A stretch of 64,000 nucleotides of DNA, from contig CAJXJK010000008.1 of the NCBI GenBank assembly GCA_913054135.1, positions 1-64,000 of the forward strand. The letters run 5' to 3'. Below are positions 1-8,792 of this stretch, one piece after another. The notes beneath the pieces are model-generated. The model was not told the origin of the DNA. It was given only the letters and a program-made list of their open reading frames with translations, and searched no databases. Source of the stretch: an uncultured Flavobacteriales bacterium (GTDB lineage: Bacteria; Bacteroidota; Bacteroidia; Flavobacteriales_D; Crocinitomicaceae). The translations under genes and the position numbers were made by a program. Every line of letters starts with the position of its first letter. Position 1 is the first letter of the stretch.

Positions 1-745
1 ATTGATTTTGAGAATTGTTGTTGTTGTTGATGTTGTTGATGTTGTCAGCTAATAGGTTAAAATTGTCAGAAGCATCAAGTACATTTCCGTTTTCATTCTC
101 AAAAGACGAGTTTGAATTCTGATCTACATCAAATTGTGCTAATCTCTTGTCAATATTTAATTGAGAAGAAGATGCAAAACCATCAGTCTTAATAGCAGGA
201 TCTATATTCATTCCCAACATACCTCCTAAGAAAGAAGCTGTAATTAGAAGTGCTGCAACCGCAGACCATTGTAAAAAGAATCCTTTTCTATCAGATTTAT
301 CAAGAAGCTTTTTAGCTTCACCCCAATATGCAGATTGATATTCGTAATGAAGACCTTCTTTTTGAAGAGCTTTATCAGCATCATTCCAAAATTCAGGAGC
401 ATAATCAACAACACTTGCCGCAGCAGCCGCTTGAAAAGCAGAATCCATTTTTAGAGTTCCTTCAGCAGCTTTAAACTGTTCAAAAAATGACGGATTATAA
501 GCCACAGTTGCCTCTGAAGACGCTTCAACAAATGCCGAATCCATAAACATATCTTCAATTGCATCAGTAGGCACAAAAGAAGGACTAGCCACAGCACCTA
601 AGGCCGCAGCTCTAAAGGCATCATCAAGACTCGCGTCATTTAATTTAGCCTCAACTTCTGTCCAAAAACTAGAGTTGTAGACAGCTTTTGTCTCACCACT
701 AGCTTTTCTAAAAGCATCATCCATATGTTTATTCTCCTCGCTCAT
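1..745 (-). CDS. Putative anti-sigma-type membrane protein with internal repeats (partial, C-terminus beyond window)
   Basis: The frame is open from the ATG at 743-745 to the window edge, giving 248 visible codons. The start overlaps the sigma factor stop as ATGA, so the two genes are probably translationally coupled. The first 150 residues carry about four copies of a 28-32 residue unit that begins [ML]D[DS]AF (residues 8, 40, 68, 100) and continues to an aromatic cluster such as YNPSFF or YAPEFW. A shorter fifth copy (YQSAYW) follows. A single membrane segment lies at about 155-179, and then comes a polar, Asn-rich tail (NNINNINNNNN). A cytoplasmic N-terminal domain, one membrane helix and coupling to an ECF sigma gene are the usual architecture of a membrane anti-sigma factor. 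I do not recognise the family, so this role is inferred. Confidence 0.75.
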   Translation of the reverse strand, partial: MSEENKHMDDAFRKASGETKAVYNSSFWTEVEAKLNDASLDDAFRAAALGAVASPSFVPTDAIEDMFMDSAFVEASSEATVAYNPSFFEQFKAAEGTLKMDSAFQAAAAASVVDYAPEFWNDADKALQKEGLHYEYQSAYWGEAKKLLDKSDRKGFFLQWSAVAALLITASFLGGMLGMNIDPAIKTDGFASSSQLNIDKRLAQFDVDQNSNSSFENENGNVLDASDNFNLLADNINNINNNNNSQNQ

Positions 746-1320
746 TCTCCCGACCAAAGTGCAGATTCCTCTGACTTTCTTAATTTATATACCATTTCTC
801 TAAGCAATTTTCTCGCGTTAGATAGATGCCATTTTGATGTTCCATCTGAAATACCCAGTTGACCACCTATTTCTTTATGAGAGTATCCGTCTATTACATA
901 TAGATTAAATACTTTTCGAGAAACTTCAGGCAATCGTTTAAGCAATCCCATTAAAACATCCATTTCTAATTTTGACCAAACTCCGTTATCTACAGAAAGG
1001 CCGTGTATCTCTAATTCTCTGTCAGTTTCTTTTTGATCAACCAACTTCAAATAATTTTTATTTTTTCTGAATTCATCAATAATTGAATTCATTATAATTC
1101 TTCTTACCCAAGCTTCAAAAGGAGTTCCTTCTTTTAGTTTGTCTAAATTCTTACAGATTTTAACAAAACCAAGATTTAGCACATTTCTTGCATCTTCTTC
1201 ATTCTTATGATATCTCATGCAAGTGGGCATCAATTTGACGTAGCACCATTCATAGAGCTTTTCTTGAGCTCTACGATCGTTCTTTTTACAGGCTTCTATT
1301 ATTTTAGCTTCGTCAAACAT
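742..1320 (-). CDS. ECF-type RNA polymerase sigma-70 factor
   Basis: This 192-residue protein directs RNA polymerase to a dedicated set of promoters. Region sigma-2 lies at about residues 10-85, including the stretch ending SIIDEFRKNK. Region sigma-4 lies at about 125-180 and contains a helix-turn-helix around YSHKEIGGQLGISDGT. Length and two-domain layout are typical of ECF factors. The stop overlaps the start of the downstream membrane protein by four bases (ATGA), which suggests that the partner is its anti-sigma factor. The 5' leader contains a strong hairpin (1344-1368). The sigma factor call is secure, but the stimulus and regulon cannot be read from this window. Confidence 0.93.
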   Translation of the reverse strand: MFDEAKIIEACKKNDRRAQEKLYEWCYVKLMPTCMRYHKNEEDARNVLNLGFVKICKNLDKLKEGTPFEAWVRRIIMNSIIDEFRKNKNYLKLVDQKETDRELEIHGLSVDNGVWSKLEMDVLMGLLKRLPEVSRKVFNLYVIDGYSHKEIGGQLGISDGTSKWHLSNARKLLREMVYKLRKSEESALWSGE

Positions 1321-1341
1321 AGATTCTTATTGGGCAAAAAT

Positions 1342-1370
1342 GACCGATTCCCACAAGAAGGGAATCGGCC
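1342..1370 (-). promoter_or_regulatory. Strong inverted repeat in the leader of the ECF sigma gene
   Basis: CCGATTCCC (1344-1352) and GGGAATCGG (1360-1368) form a perfect 9-bp stem with a 7-base loop. The pairing extends outward by two more positions with one mismatch. On the minus strand the stem is followed by CATTTTTGC, 24 bases before the sigma factor ATG. It could be an attenuator, an RNA structure or a protein-binding palindrome. No upstream minus-strand gene would need a terminator here. Confidence 0.5.
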
Positions 1371-1487
1371 TGAATAAGTAGTTTTATTCATTGTTATTGC
1401 GGTAAACCCAAAAACCACAATAATCATTTCAATAATACAAACGAATATAATTAACTTAGGGTTGGAAAAAAAACCACTTTTTTTAAA

Positions 1488-1973
1488 ATGAAAAAGCTGT
1501 TCTTACTTCGTCATGGCAAAGCATCATCTTCAAAAGTTGATGAAAAAGACTTTGATCGGCCTCTTAACAAGAAGGGGATTGCTCAAATAAATCAGCAAGG
1601 TCAACACTTACAGAGTGAACACCCGAAATTTGATCAACTCATATATTCTTCTGCTAAGAGAACCAAAGAAACGGCTGAAATTGCCAATGAACAGTTATCA
1701 ATAAAAGCGTTAATTTCTTCTGAAGATCTTTATTTGGCTGATGAGCACACTATTTTGAGCTTTATCAAGGCGAATGCATTTGATGAAAATATCCTTTATG
1801 TTGGACACAATTTTGGAATTTCGAGGCTGGCATCTGATTTAGCCGGATATAGTATATCCATGACGACAGGAATGATGATTGAATTTGATTTAGACATAGA
1901 GAAGTGGGATGAGCTTAAAATAAATAAGGCTTCCCTAAAATCTACATACGCACCAAAAATCAATTTAGGATGA
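1488..1973 (+). CDS. sixA: SixA-type phosphohistidine phosphatase (histidine phosphatase superfamily)
   Basis: This is a 161-residue cytoplasmic enzyme of the small histidine phosphatase branch. The catalytic RHG motif is at residues 8-10 (LLRHGKAS), a conserved Arg is near residue 58 (SAKRTKETAE), and the second catalytic His is at residue 107 (YVGHNFG). Family members remove phosphate from phosphohistidine, for example on phosphorelay HPt domains. The short length and the lack of a cap domain fit SixA rather than phosphoglycerate mutase. The stop overlaps the ruvC start as ATGA, so the two genes are probably co-expressed. The physiological substrate here is unknown. Confidence 0.88.
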   Translation: MKKLFLLRHGKASSSKVDEKDFDRPLNKKGIAQINQQGQHLQSEHPKFDQLIYSSAKRTKETAEIANEQLSIKALISSEDLYLADEHTILSFIKANAFDENILYVGHNFGISRLASDLAGYSISMTTGMMIEFDLDIEKWDELKINKASLKSTYAPKINLG

Positions 1974-2542
1974 TACAGAAGCCGAAGGTTGATAAAATAA
2001 TTTTGGGCATTGATCCTGGTACTGTTGTAATGGGGTATGGAATCATTCATGTCAAAGGGAAAGATATGAGGATGATAACTTACGGCATTCTTCAACTCAA
2101 TAAACTTAAGACGCAGCCTGATAAACTAAAACGGATTTTTGAAAGAGTTGATCAGCTAATAAAGGAATATAAGCCAGATGAGATGGCAATTGAAGCACCC
2201 TTTTTTGGTAAAAATGTTCAATCAATGCTTAAACTAGGAAGGGCTCAAGGAGTCGCTATTGCGGCCGCTTTAAATAGAGACATGCCGATTGAGGAGTACA
2301 CTCCAAAAAAAATTAAACAGTCAATTACGGGCTCAGGAAATTCATCTAAAGAACAAGTTGCACATATGCTCATGCGACTACTTGACATCAAAGAAATGCC
2401 TAAGTATTTAGATGCAACTGATGGATTAGCTGCTGCTGTGTGCCATCACTTTCAAGGAGGAATTGGTGAGAACAATAAATCTAAATCGGGAAGTTGGAAG
2501 GCATTTATGAGCGACAACCCAAAAAGGGTTAAGAAAGGCTAG
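1970..2542 (+). CDS. ruvC: Crossover junction endodeoxyribonuclease RuvC
   Basis: RuvC resolves Holliday junctions with RuvAB during recombinational repair. The acidic catalytic residues are visible as D15 (LGIDPGT), E75 (AIEAPFFGKN) and D148/D151 (LDATDGLAAA). The K/R-rich segment YTPKKIKQSITGSG also matches the family. The protein has 190 residues, including a basic C-terminal extension of about 25 residues beyond the usual end. The ATG overlaps the sixA stop by four bases. Its stop codon TAG (2540-2542) is interleaved with the stop of the converging HIT gene inside a CTAG palindrome. Confidence 0.95.
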   Translation: MIQKPKVDKIILGIDPGTVVMGYGIIHVKGKDMRMITYGILQLNKLKTQPDKLKRIFERVDQLIKEYKPDEMAIEAPFFGKNVQSMLKLGRAQGVAIAAALNRDMPIEEYTPKKIKQSITGSGNSSKEQVAHMLMRLLDIKEMPKYLDATDGLAAAVCHHFQGGIGENNKSKSGSWKAFMSDNPKRVKKG

Positions 2543-2561
2543 GCCTCTGAAATGGCCTTTG
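2534..2561 (+). terminator. Possible weak terminator at the ruvC/HIT convergence
   Basis: AGGCC (2541-2545) pairs with GGCCT (2554-2558), or alternatively AAAGGC (2534-2539) pairs with the GCCTTT half (2555-2560). Two T residues follow on the plus strand. The structure lies inside the last codons of the HIT gene, because the two genes overlap tail to tail and leave no intergenic space. Confidence 0.35.
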
Positions 2562-2928
2562 CAATGTTTGCAAGTTCTTCATTTGAAAGACTCAACTTTG
2601 GACTATGAAAATTCATGTCGGGCTCCTTATTTATAGGAATCAAGTGAATATGTGCATGTGGCACTTCTAAGCCGATTACCGTCATTCCGATTCGATTGCA
2701 CGGAAAAACCGACTTAATTTTTTTAGACAAACCTTTTGCGAAGACAATCATTTCGGCCAGGAGCTCATCATCCAAATCAAAAATATAATCAATCTCTTTT
2801 TTAGGAACGACCAGGGTATGCCCTTTTTGCAAAGGCGAAATATCTAGGAAAGCCAAAAACTTGTCATTCTCAGCCACTTTATGGCAAGGAATATCGCCGT
2901 CAATTATTTTGGTGAATATAGATGCCAT
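2539..2928 (-). CDS. HIT family (histidine triad) nucleotide-binding hydrolase
   Basis: The protein has 129 residues and the histidine triad HAHIH at residues 91-95, following GLEVP. The N-terminal part also matches the family (FTKIIDGDIPCHK, GHTLVVPKKEID). HIT hydrolases of the HINT branch split nucleoside phosphoramidates and adenylates in the cytoplasm. I place the start at the ATG at 2926-2928, which overlaps the greA stop as TGATG. A GTG one codon upstream is possible but less likely. The gene is in operon with greA and converges on ruvC. The cellular substrate is not known. Confidence 0.92.
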   Translation of the reverse strand: MASIFTKIIDGDIPCHKVAENDKFLAFLDISPLQKGHTLVVPKKEIDYIFDLDDELLAEMIVFAKGLSKKIKSVFPCNRIGMTVIGLEVPHAHIHLIPINKEPDMNFHSPKLSLSNEELANIAKAISEA

Positions 2929-3401
2929 CACCTTGAAATATCAAGTATCTCGAATTGCAATGTACCGTTAGGAACTTCAATGTCTGCTATGTCACCTACA
3001 GCTTTTCCGAGTAGACCTCTTCCTATTGGAGAATCAATAGAAATTTTCTTTGCTTTAAGATCAGCTTCATTTTCAGCAACTAAAGTATAAGTCAATTCCA
3101 TTCCGTTAGCGGCATTTTTAATCTTAACCTTTGACAGAATTAGAATTTTTGAATTATCCATTTGAGACTCATCAATAACTCTGGCGTTCGCTACAATATT
3201 ACTTAAGTGAACTATTCTTGTTTCTAAAAGACCTTGAGCGTCTTTGGCAGCATCATACTCTGCATTTTCAGACAAATCTCCTTTATCTATGGCCTCTCCA
3301 ATTTGTTGCGATATACGAGGACGTTCAACTGTCGTTAAATGCTTCAATTCATCTTTCAACTTTTGAAGTCCTTCTTTTGTGTAATAACTTAAATCTGACA
3401 T
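2928..3401 (-). CDS. greA: Transcription elongation factor GreA
   Basis: This 157-residue protein rescues backtracked RNA polymerase by stimulating transcript cleavage in the secondary channel. The N-terminal coiled coil spans about residues 5-75 and has the family signature around ERPRISQQIGEAIDKGDLSE, with the tip acidic residues in DLSENAEYDAAKD. The C-terminal FKBP-like domain contains SPIGRGLLGKAVGD. Length and domain order are standard. Its stop overlaps the downstream HIT start by one base, so the two are co-translated. A bidirectional terminator upstream separates it from the preceding minus-strand gene. Confidence 0.96.
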   Translation of the reverse strand: MSDLSYYTKEGLQKLKDELKHLTTVERPRISQQIGEAIDKGDLSENAEYDAAKDAQGLLETRIVHLSNIVANARVIDESQMDNSKILILSKVKIKNAANGMELTYTLVAENEADLKAKKISIDSPIGRGLLGKAVGDIADIEVPNGTLQFEILDISR

Positions 3402-3415
3402 CTTATTCTATTATA

Positions 3416-3455
3416 AAAACAAACACGAGCCCTAGCTAAGCTAAGACTCGTGTTT
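3416..3455 (-). terminator. Rho-independent terminator of the TonB receptor/PorV-like operon
   Basis: AAACACGAG (3421-3429) and CTCGTGTTT (3447-3455) form a 9-bp stem with a 17-base loop. On the minus strand the stem is followed by GTTTTT. It sits 20 bases past the stop of the PorV-like gene and upstream of greA. Confidence 0.8.
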
Positions 3456-3474
3456 TAAAAGTATGAATTTTTTT

Positions 3475-4551
3475 TTACTTAATCTCTATCGTCAATCCAA
3501 TTGTGTGGATACCAGAGAAAGGATTAGCATGTCTGTATGCGTACTGAACTCCCAGTCTATTTTTGTTTTTACCTACGATAGCATCAACCGATACACCAGC
3601 AGATAAACCACTAAGAGCAGTTACTCTTGAAGCTAAATCAAAATCACTTGAGAACACTCCTTTTTCGTAAGTGTATCCAGCCATAATGTTGAATGCTGCT
3701 TTGTCAAGTTCCATCCCGTAATTCACTCCTAATCTAAATTGATCATTTGAGAATGAGTTTGCAGAGAAGGCTAATGCCGCAGTTAACTTTTGAGTATCAG
3801 TGAAATTAAAATCGTATGATCCACCAATATTCAAAGTAGAAGGCATTTCAAAAGTTGCAGATCTTTGCTCAAGTGTAGCTAAACCTCCAGTGTTTGGATA
3901 CATTACTTGAATTGCAAGACCATCACCTTTAAAGTCCATAGTTGGTCCGATATTCTTTAAAGTAATACCAAACTTCATTTGATCTTCTTCTCCAGTTACA
4001 TATCTAATTCCTGCATCTAATGCAATTGCAGTTCCTTTTACGTTAGCAATAGCTTCATTTACAACCTTTAGATTGATTCCACCATAGATAGAATTGGTAA
4101 ACTCTCTTGCATATCCAACGTTGAAGTTTGAATATGTTGGTGAGAATGTTCCTATTCCTCCTTCAGGTAAATCAGTTGTAGTGATGTCAATATCTCCGAA
4201 AGACATAGCCATGACAGTTACTGAGATTACTGAGTTTTCAGATACTCTCTGAGCTAATCCTGCAGAATTAATTGCAATTCCTGCTCCACCTAACCAGTTT
4301 GTTCTATCAAATCTGATTTGTGTTTTATCAGTAAATGCTAATCCAGCAATATTAGTATAAACAGCATCTAATCCTGTTCCACAAGCAACACTTGCATCAG
4401 CCCAAGCGGCAGATCTTGCCCAAGGATTGATCAATAGCTCAGTTGCTCCTGCAGATCCAACACGATCTCCGTTACCAGCAAATGCTGGCGCCGAAAGCAT
4501 CACTGCTGCTGCTCCTAAAATTGAATTCTTTATTACTCTTTTAAATTCCAT
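3475..4551 (-). CDS. PorV/PorQ family outer-membrane beta-barrel protein
   Basis: This protein is related to the FadL-like barrel PorV, which shuttles T9SS cargo. After a signal peptide (residues 1 to about 25, ending SAPAFA), the mature N-terminus carries GSAGATELLINPWARSAAWA and IAGLAFTDKTQIRFDRTNWL, which I recognise from PorV/PorQ-like proteins. The remainder alternates as expected for beta strands. I chose the ATG at 4551, giving 358 residues, because it puts the signal peptide at the N-terminus. A start 17 codons upstream would overlap the preceding gene and bury the signal. It is the last gene of a three-gene unit with the giant surface protein and the TonB receptor. It is probably a dedicated paralogue rather than the canonical PorV. 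Confidence 0.8.
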   Translation of the reverse strand: MEFKRVIKNSILGAAAVMLSAPAFAGNGDRVGSAGATELLINPWARSAAWADASVACGTGLDAVYTNIAGLAFTDKTQIRFDRTNWLGGAGIAINSAGLAQRVSENSVISVTVMAMSFGDIDITTTDLPEGGIGTFSPTYSNFNVGYAREFTNSIYGGINLKVVNEAIANVKGTAIALDAGIRYVTGEEDQMKFGITLKNIGPTMDFKGDGLAIQVMYPNTGGLATLEQRSATFEMPSTLNIGGSYDFNFTDTQKLTAALAFSANSFSNDQFRLGVNYGMELDKAAFNIMAGYTYEKGVFSSDFDLASRVTALSGLSAGVSVDAIVGKNKNRLGVQYAYRHANPFSGIHTIGLTIEIK

Positions 4552-4588
4552 AATTCGAATAATTTCAATGTGATTAATCAAGTTTCTA

Positions 4589-7500
4589 TTATAAGTTATC
4601 AAGATCTGGTGGTCTTAATGCTCCATACCACTTGATTATTCTTTCTTGTTCCGCAGCTGTGGCACCAGTTCCGTCAACCGGAGCTTTGATGTGTATTACA
4701 TACATTCCACCAGCAATTGGAATACTCTTATGATTTTTCAAATCCCATTCAATGATCGTAGTTGGATCATCTTTTTGGAATACTCTAACCAATGCTCCTT
4801 GCATATTGAAGATTGTTACTTCACATCTCTCAGGAAGATTAACAATTTTCACTCTGTTATCTAGCTTAGATGTTTCGTAATCACTATATGCATAGTAAGG
4901 ATTAGGAACAATATTCACTCTATCTAAAGCATCTTCTAATTGAGCACCATCTAGTTTAACAGTTGGCTCATCAATTGAGAATCTATATAAAGGGAAGCCA
5001 CCGTTTTCGTTGGTCGTGTTTCTCTCTTCATAAGGCTTCTTAACTCTTAAGTTTAGTTCAACATCTGTATCTAACAATGTAGCACCAGGAATCAATGTTG
5101 GTTCCATAACCCACTGACAATTAATCCAGATATCTTTATAATTCTCTCTTTTCTCACTATCAGAAAGACCTGTACGATCAAACTTACTTCTTAACCAGTT
5201 TCCTCCATCATATGAAGGTGAACCTGATCCAGCCACATCTTCTGCGAATACATATACATAATGCATTCCTCCGAATAATGGATTACCTACTTGATCAGCA
5301 AAGTTTGAAGTAGGATTCCAAATCATATCTGCTCCGTTTTCTCCTAATAACCAAGAATTTTCAGAGAAACACATGTTCAATCGTTTTCCTGTATTTACAT
5401 CAAATGCATATCCAGGGAACCAACCCATTCCTGTTTGACCTGTTCCATCAGGAACTCCTTCTTTATTAACAGAAAGATCACTTCTCATTTCAATGATATC
5501 ATCTCCGTGCTCAGTCTGAGTTTCATTATCGTTCATCTCAATAACCGGACATTTTGTCCAAAGAGCTTTATCATTTGTGATAATAACATCAACATCATGA
5601 AGCTCGCAGAATGAAGCCTTAGTTCTAATGAAACTTAATGCTCCAGAATTTAAGTAAGAATCATTTGTTTCTTGCCAGTGAGTAGATGTTACTTCACCTG
5701 GTAAACCGAATGGAAGACCATAAGTACCATATCCAACTCTGTTGAATGGCGCTACAGTACCGTTCAATAACTTCTCATACTTTTGCTCAAGGTCAAGCGT
5801 GTAATCATAGTAATGACATTGATCAGAGAACCAGTTATCTGGATCACAATCAACCGCCGCATCCCAATCAGTCGACTTCTCATTTGAACCTGAACGAATC
5901 CAGTTAGTAGGATAGTTTCCGTCATTGTCAGGAACACCCGCTAACCAAGCTTTTGATGAATCCGTATAAGATAGAGTTGCTTCTAAAGGCTCAGTATACT
6001 TATTGACACAGTTTCCTGTTCCTTCGTAGAATTCTTGCTTCACATTTACCGCAAGACCCCAATCCAAAATCAATTGCTCATTTCTTTCAGAAACCAGGTA
6101 ATCAGAGAAAACAGTATCATTTTGGTTAAACCCACTTTCATCTGTGTAGTTTCTTGCTAACCACCATGTAGACTCATCTACATCTCCAGAATCTCTTTGG
6201 AAACCTAAAGTATAATCACCACCAGCTAAGTTTAACGGGTCAATTACAGAAACATCAATCGGACCTGCACCACTTTGGTAAACTGGTGAAGCCTGAGAAG
6301 CATTCAATAAGACGTCCATTCTGTATGCTGAATCTAATTGTAAAATAGTTCCACCATTTCCTATTCCCTCAACTTGAGTGATTTGTGGTTGCCATCCATA
6401 AGATGTCGTAAACACAGTTCCATCAGCCTCAGGAGCCGGATCATGAGGAATACCAATAACAGCTTCAATTCCTTGACCAGTTCCAGAAATTCTAGATCTT
6501 AAGTAAGGTAATTTTTGACCATCTAAGAAATCAGGGTCAGCCGGATCGTAATCTTTAAAATTATTATATGCATATCCTACAGCAATGTAATAGTACTTTT
6601 TGTGATTCACCAGCTGACTAGAACCAGTTGCGAATAAATCAGTTTTGATAGAGAATGAATGTCTAATTCCTTCATCAGCACCATCAACCATTACAGATGG
6701 GATAGTAATATCAAGTTCCTCATCATAGTCATAGTTCACTAATTTGGCAACTCCATTTTGAACGTCACACTGAGCAACTAAACGAGCTTTCTCAATATCA
6801 TCTAAATCAGCAACAGATGCATCTGAATTCGCCATTTGATAAATTTGGTATCCTTCAAATCTGAATGTATCATCATAGAAGATACCTTGTTGAACTAAAT
6901 CATCAGGAGTAACGATATTAATTTTATCCTCCTCAAACCAAGTTTGCTCATCAAAACCAGCTGGCTCAGATAAATAAAGGATTAATTCATTTTCCATTTC
7001 TTGGATAGTTAATAGAGGCGCAACTGGCGGCTCAACTAACTCGAAACAGTTATCGAATAATGCTTGTGCTTTTGAATCAGCAGATTTCATTGCTCTAACT
7101 GAAGCTTCTAAATCCGTTTCAGCAGTGTTTCTTCCGTAAACTACACCAACAGTAATATTGTTTACCGCTCCTGGTACTAATGTAAATGGACCAGCTGATT
7201 GTAAGAATCTTCTATCATTCGGGCTATTCCCTACAGAAACTTCTGACCAATCTTCACCTGGATCAACTCCACCTGTACCCCAGTTCAATGGATCTGTATC
7301 ATCTGGGAACATAAAATCAGTTGGTAAAGAAGAACCTGAACTAAATCCATTTCCTCCGTAAGTCATTGCCTGACCATTTTGCCAAATTCCTTGAAGGTAT
7401 CTGTAATAATCAGTAGCATTATTTGGATCTTGCGTTGGACCAGGTCCTTGTCCACTAATGTTGTGATAAACGAATCTTCTCATACCGAAACGCTCATTAT

Positions 7501-8755
7501 CTACAACACCATCACCATAACCGATTCCGTTTAATGCTTCACCAGCACCAATACCAAAGGCATTATCTTCTCCGTCATTATCTTGGTAAGGACCTTCAAA
7601 GAAATCAACTCCAATTGCAGGAGGAGATGCTCCGTAAGGATCTTGACCACCTTGACCGTTATCAGTTGCTTCACCATTGTAAGCAAAACCTAATCCACGT
7701 CCTACATCACAACCAACGAAATCATTGTTTGCTGCTCCAATATCTGGATCTACCCACTGTCCGAAGTATGTATTTTGCAATGTTTGAGTACCACGGTTAA
7801 TTAACTCGTAGTTATAGAATGTCATGTCGTTAATCGCATCATCAGTTGCAAATGAAAATGCTTGTGCTCTAACTTCCATTCCGATTGGATCACCACCTGT
7901 TTCAGTGTGGATATTTCCTTTATCATTAAAAACCCACCAGTGAGTTTCATCACCAAATAATGTTACTCTACGGTCATTTCTACAATCAACTTCGTCTTCA
8001 ATATCATACCAAGGGTAATCACCATCTGTGATTGGATCGTAAACACCATTCGCAGGTTTACCTTCTGTATCATTATCATAAAAAGGAGCCAAGTAAAAAT
8101 CTTGTCCTAAAGAAGGATCACCATGAGCTGGCCAGTTGATTATTCTATCTAAAATCTCATCAGAAGGTTGTTCAACACCATCACAATCAGACTCATTTTC
8201 AAATATACCTTGATCACAATTCCACCAAGCGATAAATTGCTTTACCTCTGCTTTTCTGATTGTATAGAATCTATCATACTTCAAACATTCTGAAGGAATG
8301 ATCTCTGCTGCTCCATAATCTCTGAAAAGTTCATTTTCAGCAGTTTGAGGAGAAAAAGGATCATAATTACCAGTTCCTGAGATCAAATCACCAAGAGGAC
8401 CAGCCCAGAAGTCATTTCCTTGACGGAACATGTGTGCTGCCAATTTCAATTGACCGTTCACATCTTCTCCACCCATCCAAAGTGCACCTGAATAAAGCAC
8501 GAATTTGTTTGAGTTCTTTGGAATTTCATATGAAGCTGAACCATTGGCTCTATCTTGCCAAAGTGATCCACCTGTTTCAACTAACGCTCTTACGTTATTG
8601 AACTCAATGAACAAACGCTCATTTGCAGGCGCACAATTTGCCGCTCTTGAATCGTCATTTGGTACATGATTAGGACCGTGATGATTGAAGTTCTTGTATG
8701 CAAACGAAGAACTCGCTAACCCTAATACTAAAATGTTTAAAATTACCTTTTTCAT
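4589..8755 (-). CDS. Very large secreted surface protein of the receptor/PorV-like unit
   Basis: The protein has 1388 residues with a signal peptide (MKKVILNILVLGLASSSFA). Most of it is Asp-, Asn-, Gly- and aromatic-rich, with many calcium-type acidic turns (for example NDTEGKPANGVYDPITDGD) and several Cys pairs, as expected of an extracellular protein. A fibronectin-like stretch lies around residues 580-760. The last 110 residues form an Ig-like sandwich starting VNIVPNPYYAYSDYE and containing VTIFNMQGALVRVF, related to T9SS sorting domains but ending in an unusual IKWYGALRPPDLDNL tail. The gene sits 33 bases after the TonB receptor and 37 before the PorV-like gene. I infer export across the outer membrane and a surface role with its neighbours. 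The ligand is unknown. Confidence 0.8.
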   Translation of the reverse strand: MKKVILNILVLGLASSSFAYKNFNHHGPNHVPNDDSRAANCAPANERLFIEFNNVRALVETGGSLWQDRANGSASYEIPKNSNKFVLYSGALWMGGEDVNGQLKLAAHMFRQGNDFWAGPLGDLISGTGNYDPFSPQTAENELFRDYGAAEIIPSECLKYDRFYTIRKAEVKQFIAWWNCDQGIFENESDCDGVEQPSDEILDRIINWPAHGDPSLGQDFYLAPFYDNDTEGKPANGVYDPITDGDYPWYDIEDEVDCRNDRRVTLFGDETHWWVFNDKGNIHTETGGDPIGMEVRAQAFSFATDDAINDMTFYNYELINRGTQTLQNTYFGQWVDPDIGAANNDFVGCDVGRGLGFAYNGEATDNGQGGQDPYGASPPAIGVDFFEGPYQDNDGEDNAFGIGAGEALNGIGYGDGVVDNERFGMRRFVYHNISGQGPGPTQDPNNATDYYRYLQGIWQNGQAMTYGGNGFSSGSSLPTDFMFPDDTDPLNWGTGGVDPGEDWSEVSVGNSPNDRRFLQSAGPFTLVPGAVNNITVGVVYGRNTAETDLEASVRAMKSADSKAQALFDNCFELVEPPVAPLLTIQEMENELILYLSEPAGFDEQTWFEEDKINIVTPDDLVQQGIFYDDTFRFEGYQIYQMANSDASVADLDDIEKARLVAQCDVQNGVAKLVNYDYDEELDITIPSVMVDGADEGIRHSFSIKTDLFATGSSQLVNHKKYYYIAVGYAYNNFKDYDPADPDFLDGQKLPYLRSRISGTGQGIEAVIGIPHDPAPEADGTVFTTSYGWQPQITQVEGIGNGGTILQLDSAYRMDVLLNASQASPVYQSGAGPIDVSVIDPLNLAGGDYTLGFQRDSGDVDESTWWLARNYTDESGFNQNDTVFSDYLVSERNEQLILDWGLAVNVKQEFYEGTGNCVNKYTEPLEATLSYTDSSKAWLAGVPDNDGNYPTNWIRSGSNEKSTDWDAAVDCDPDNWFSDQCHYYDYTLDLEQKYEKLLNGTVAPFNRVGYGTYGLPFGLPGEVTSTHWQETNDSYLNSGALSFIRTKASFCELHDVDVIITNDKALWTKCPVIEMNDNETQTEHGDDIIEMRSDLSVNKEGVPDGTGQTGMGWFPGYAFDVNTGKRLNMCFSENSWLLGENGADMIWNPTSNFADQVGNPLFGGMHYVYVFAEDVAGSGSPSYDGGNWLRSKFDRTGLSDSEKRENYKDIWINCQWVMEPTLIPGATLLDTDVELNLRVKKPYEERNTTNENGGFPLYRFSIDEPTVKLDGAQLEDALDRVNIVPNPYYAYSDYETSKLDNRVKIVNLPERCEVTIFNMQGALVRVFQKDDPTTIIEWDLKNHKSIPIAGGMYVIHIKAPVDGTGATAAEQERIIKWYGALRPPDLDNL

Positions 8756-8792
8756 AATTTTTTCTTTGGATTTCTAATTAATACTACTTTAA

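Noticed and set aside
16-48. GTT/GAT repeat tract as a possible microsatellite
   Set aside because: It encodes the Asn-rich tail of the open reading frame, so it is reported as part of that gene rather than as a separate repeat.
1796-2095. Minus-strand open frame of 99 codons across sixA/ruvC
   Set aside because: It lies opposite two clearly recognisable overlapping genes and shows no protein-like composition or motif.
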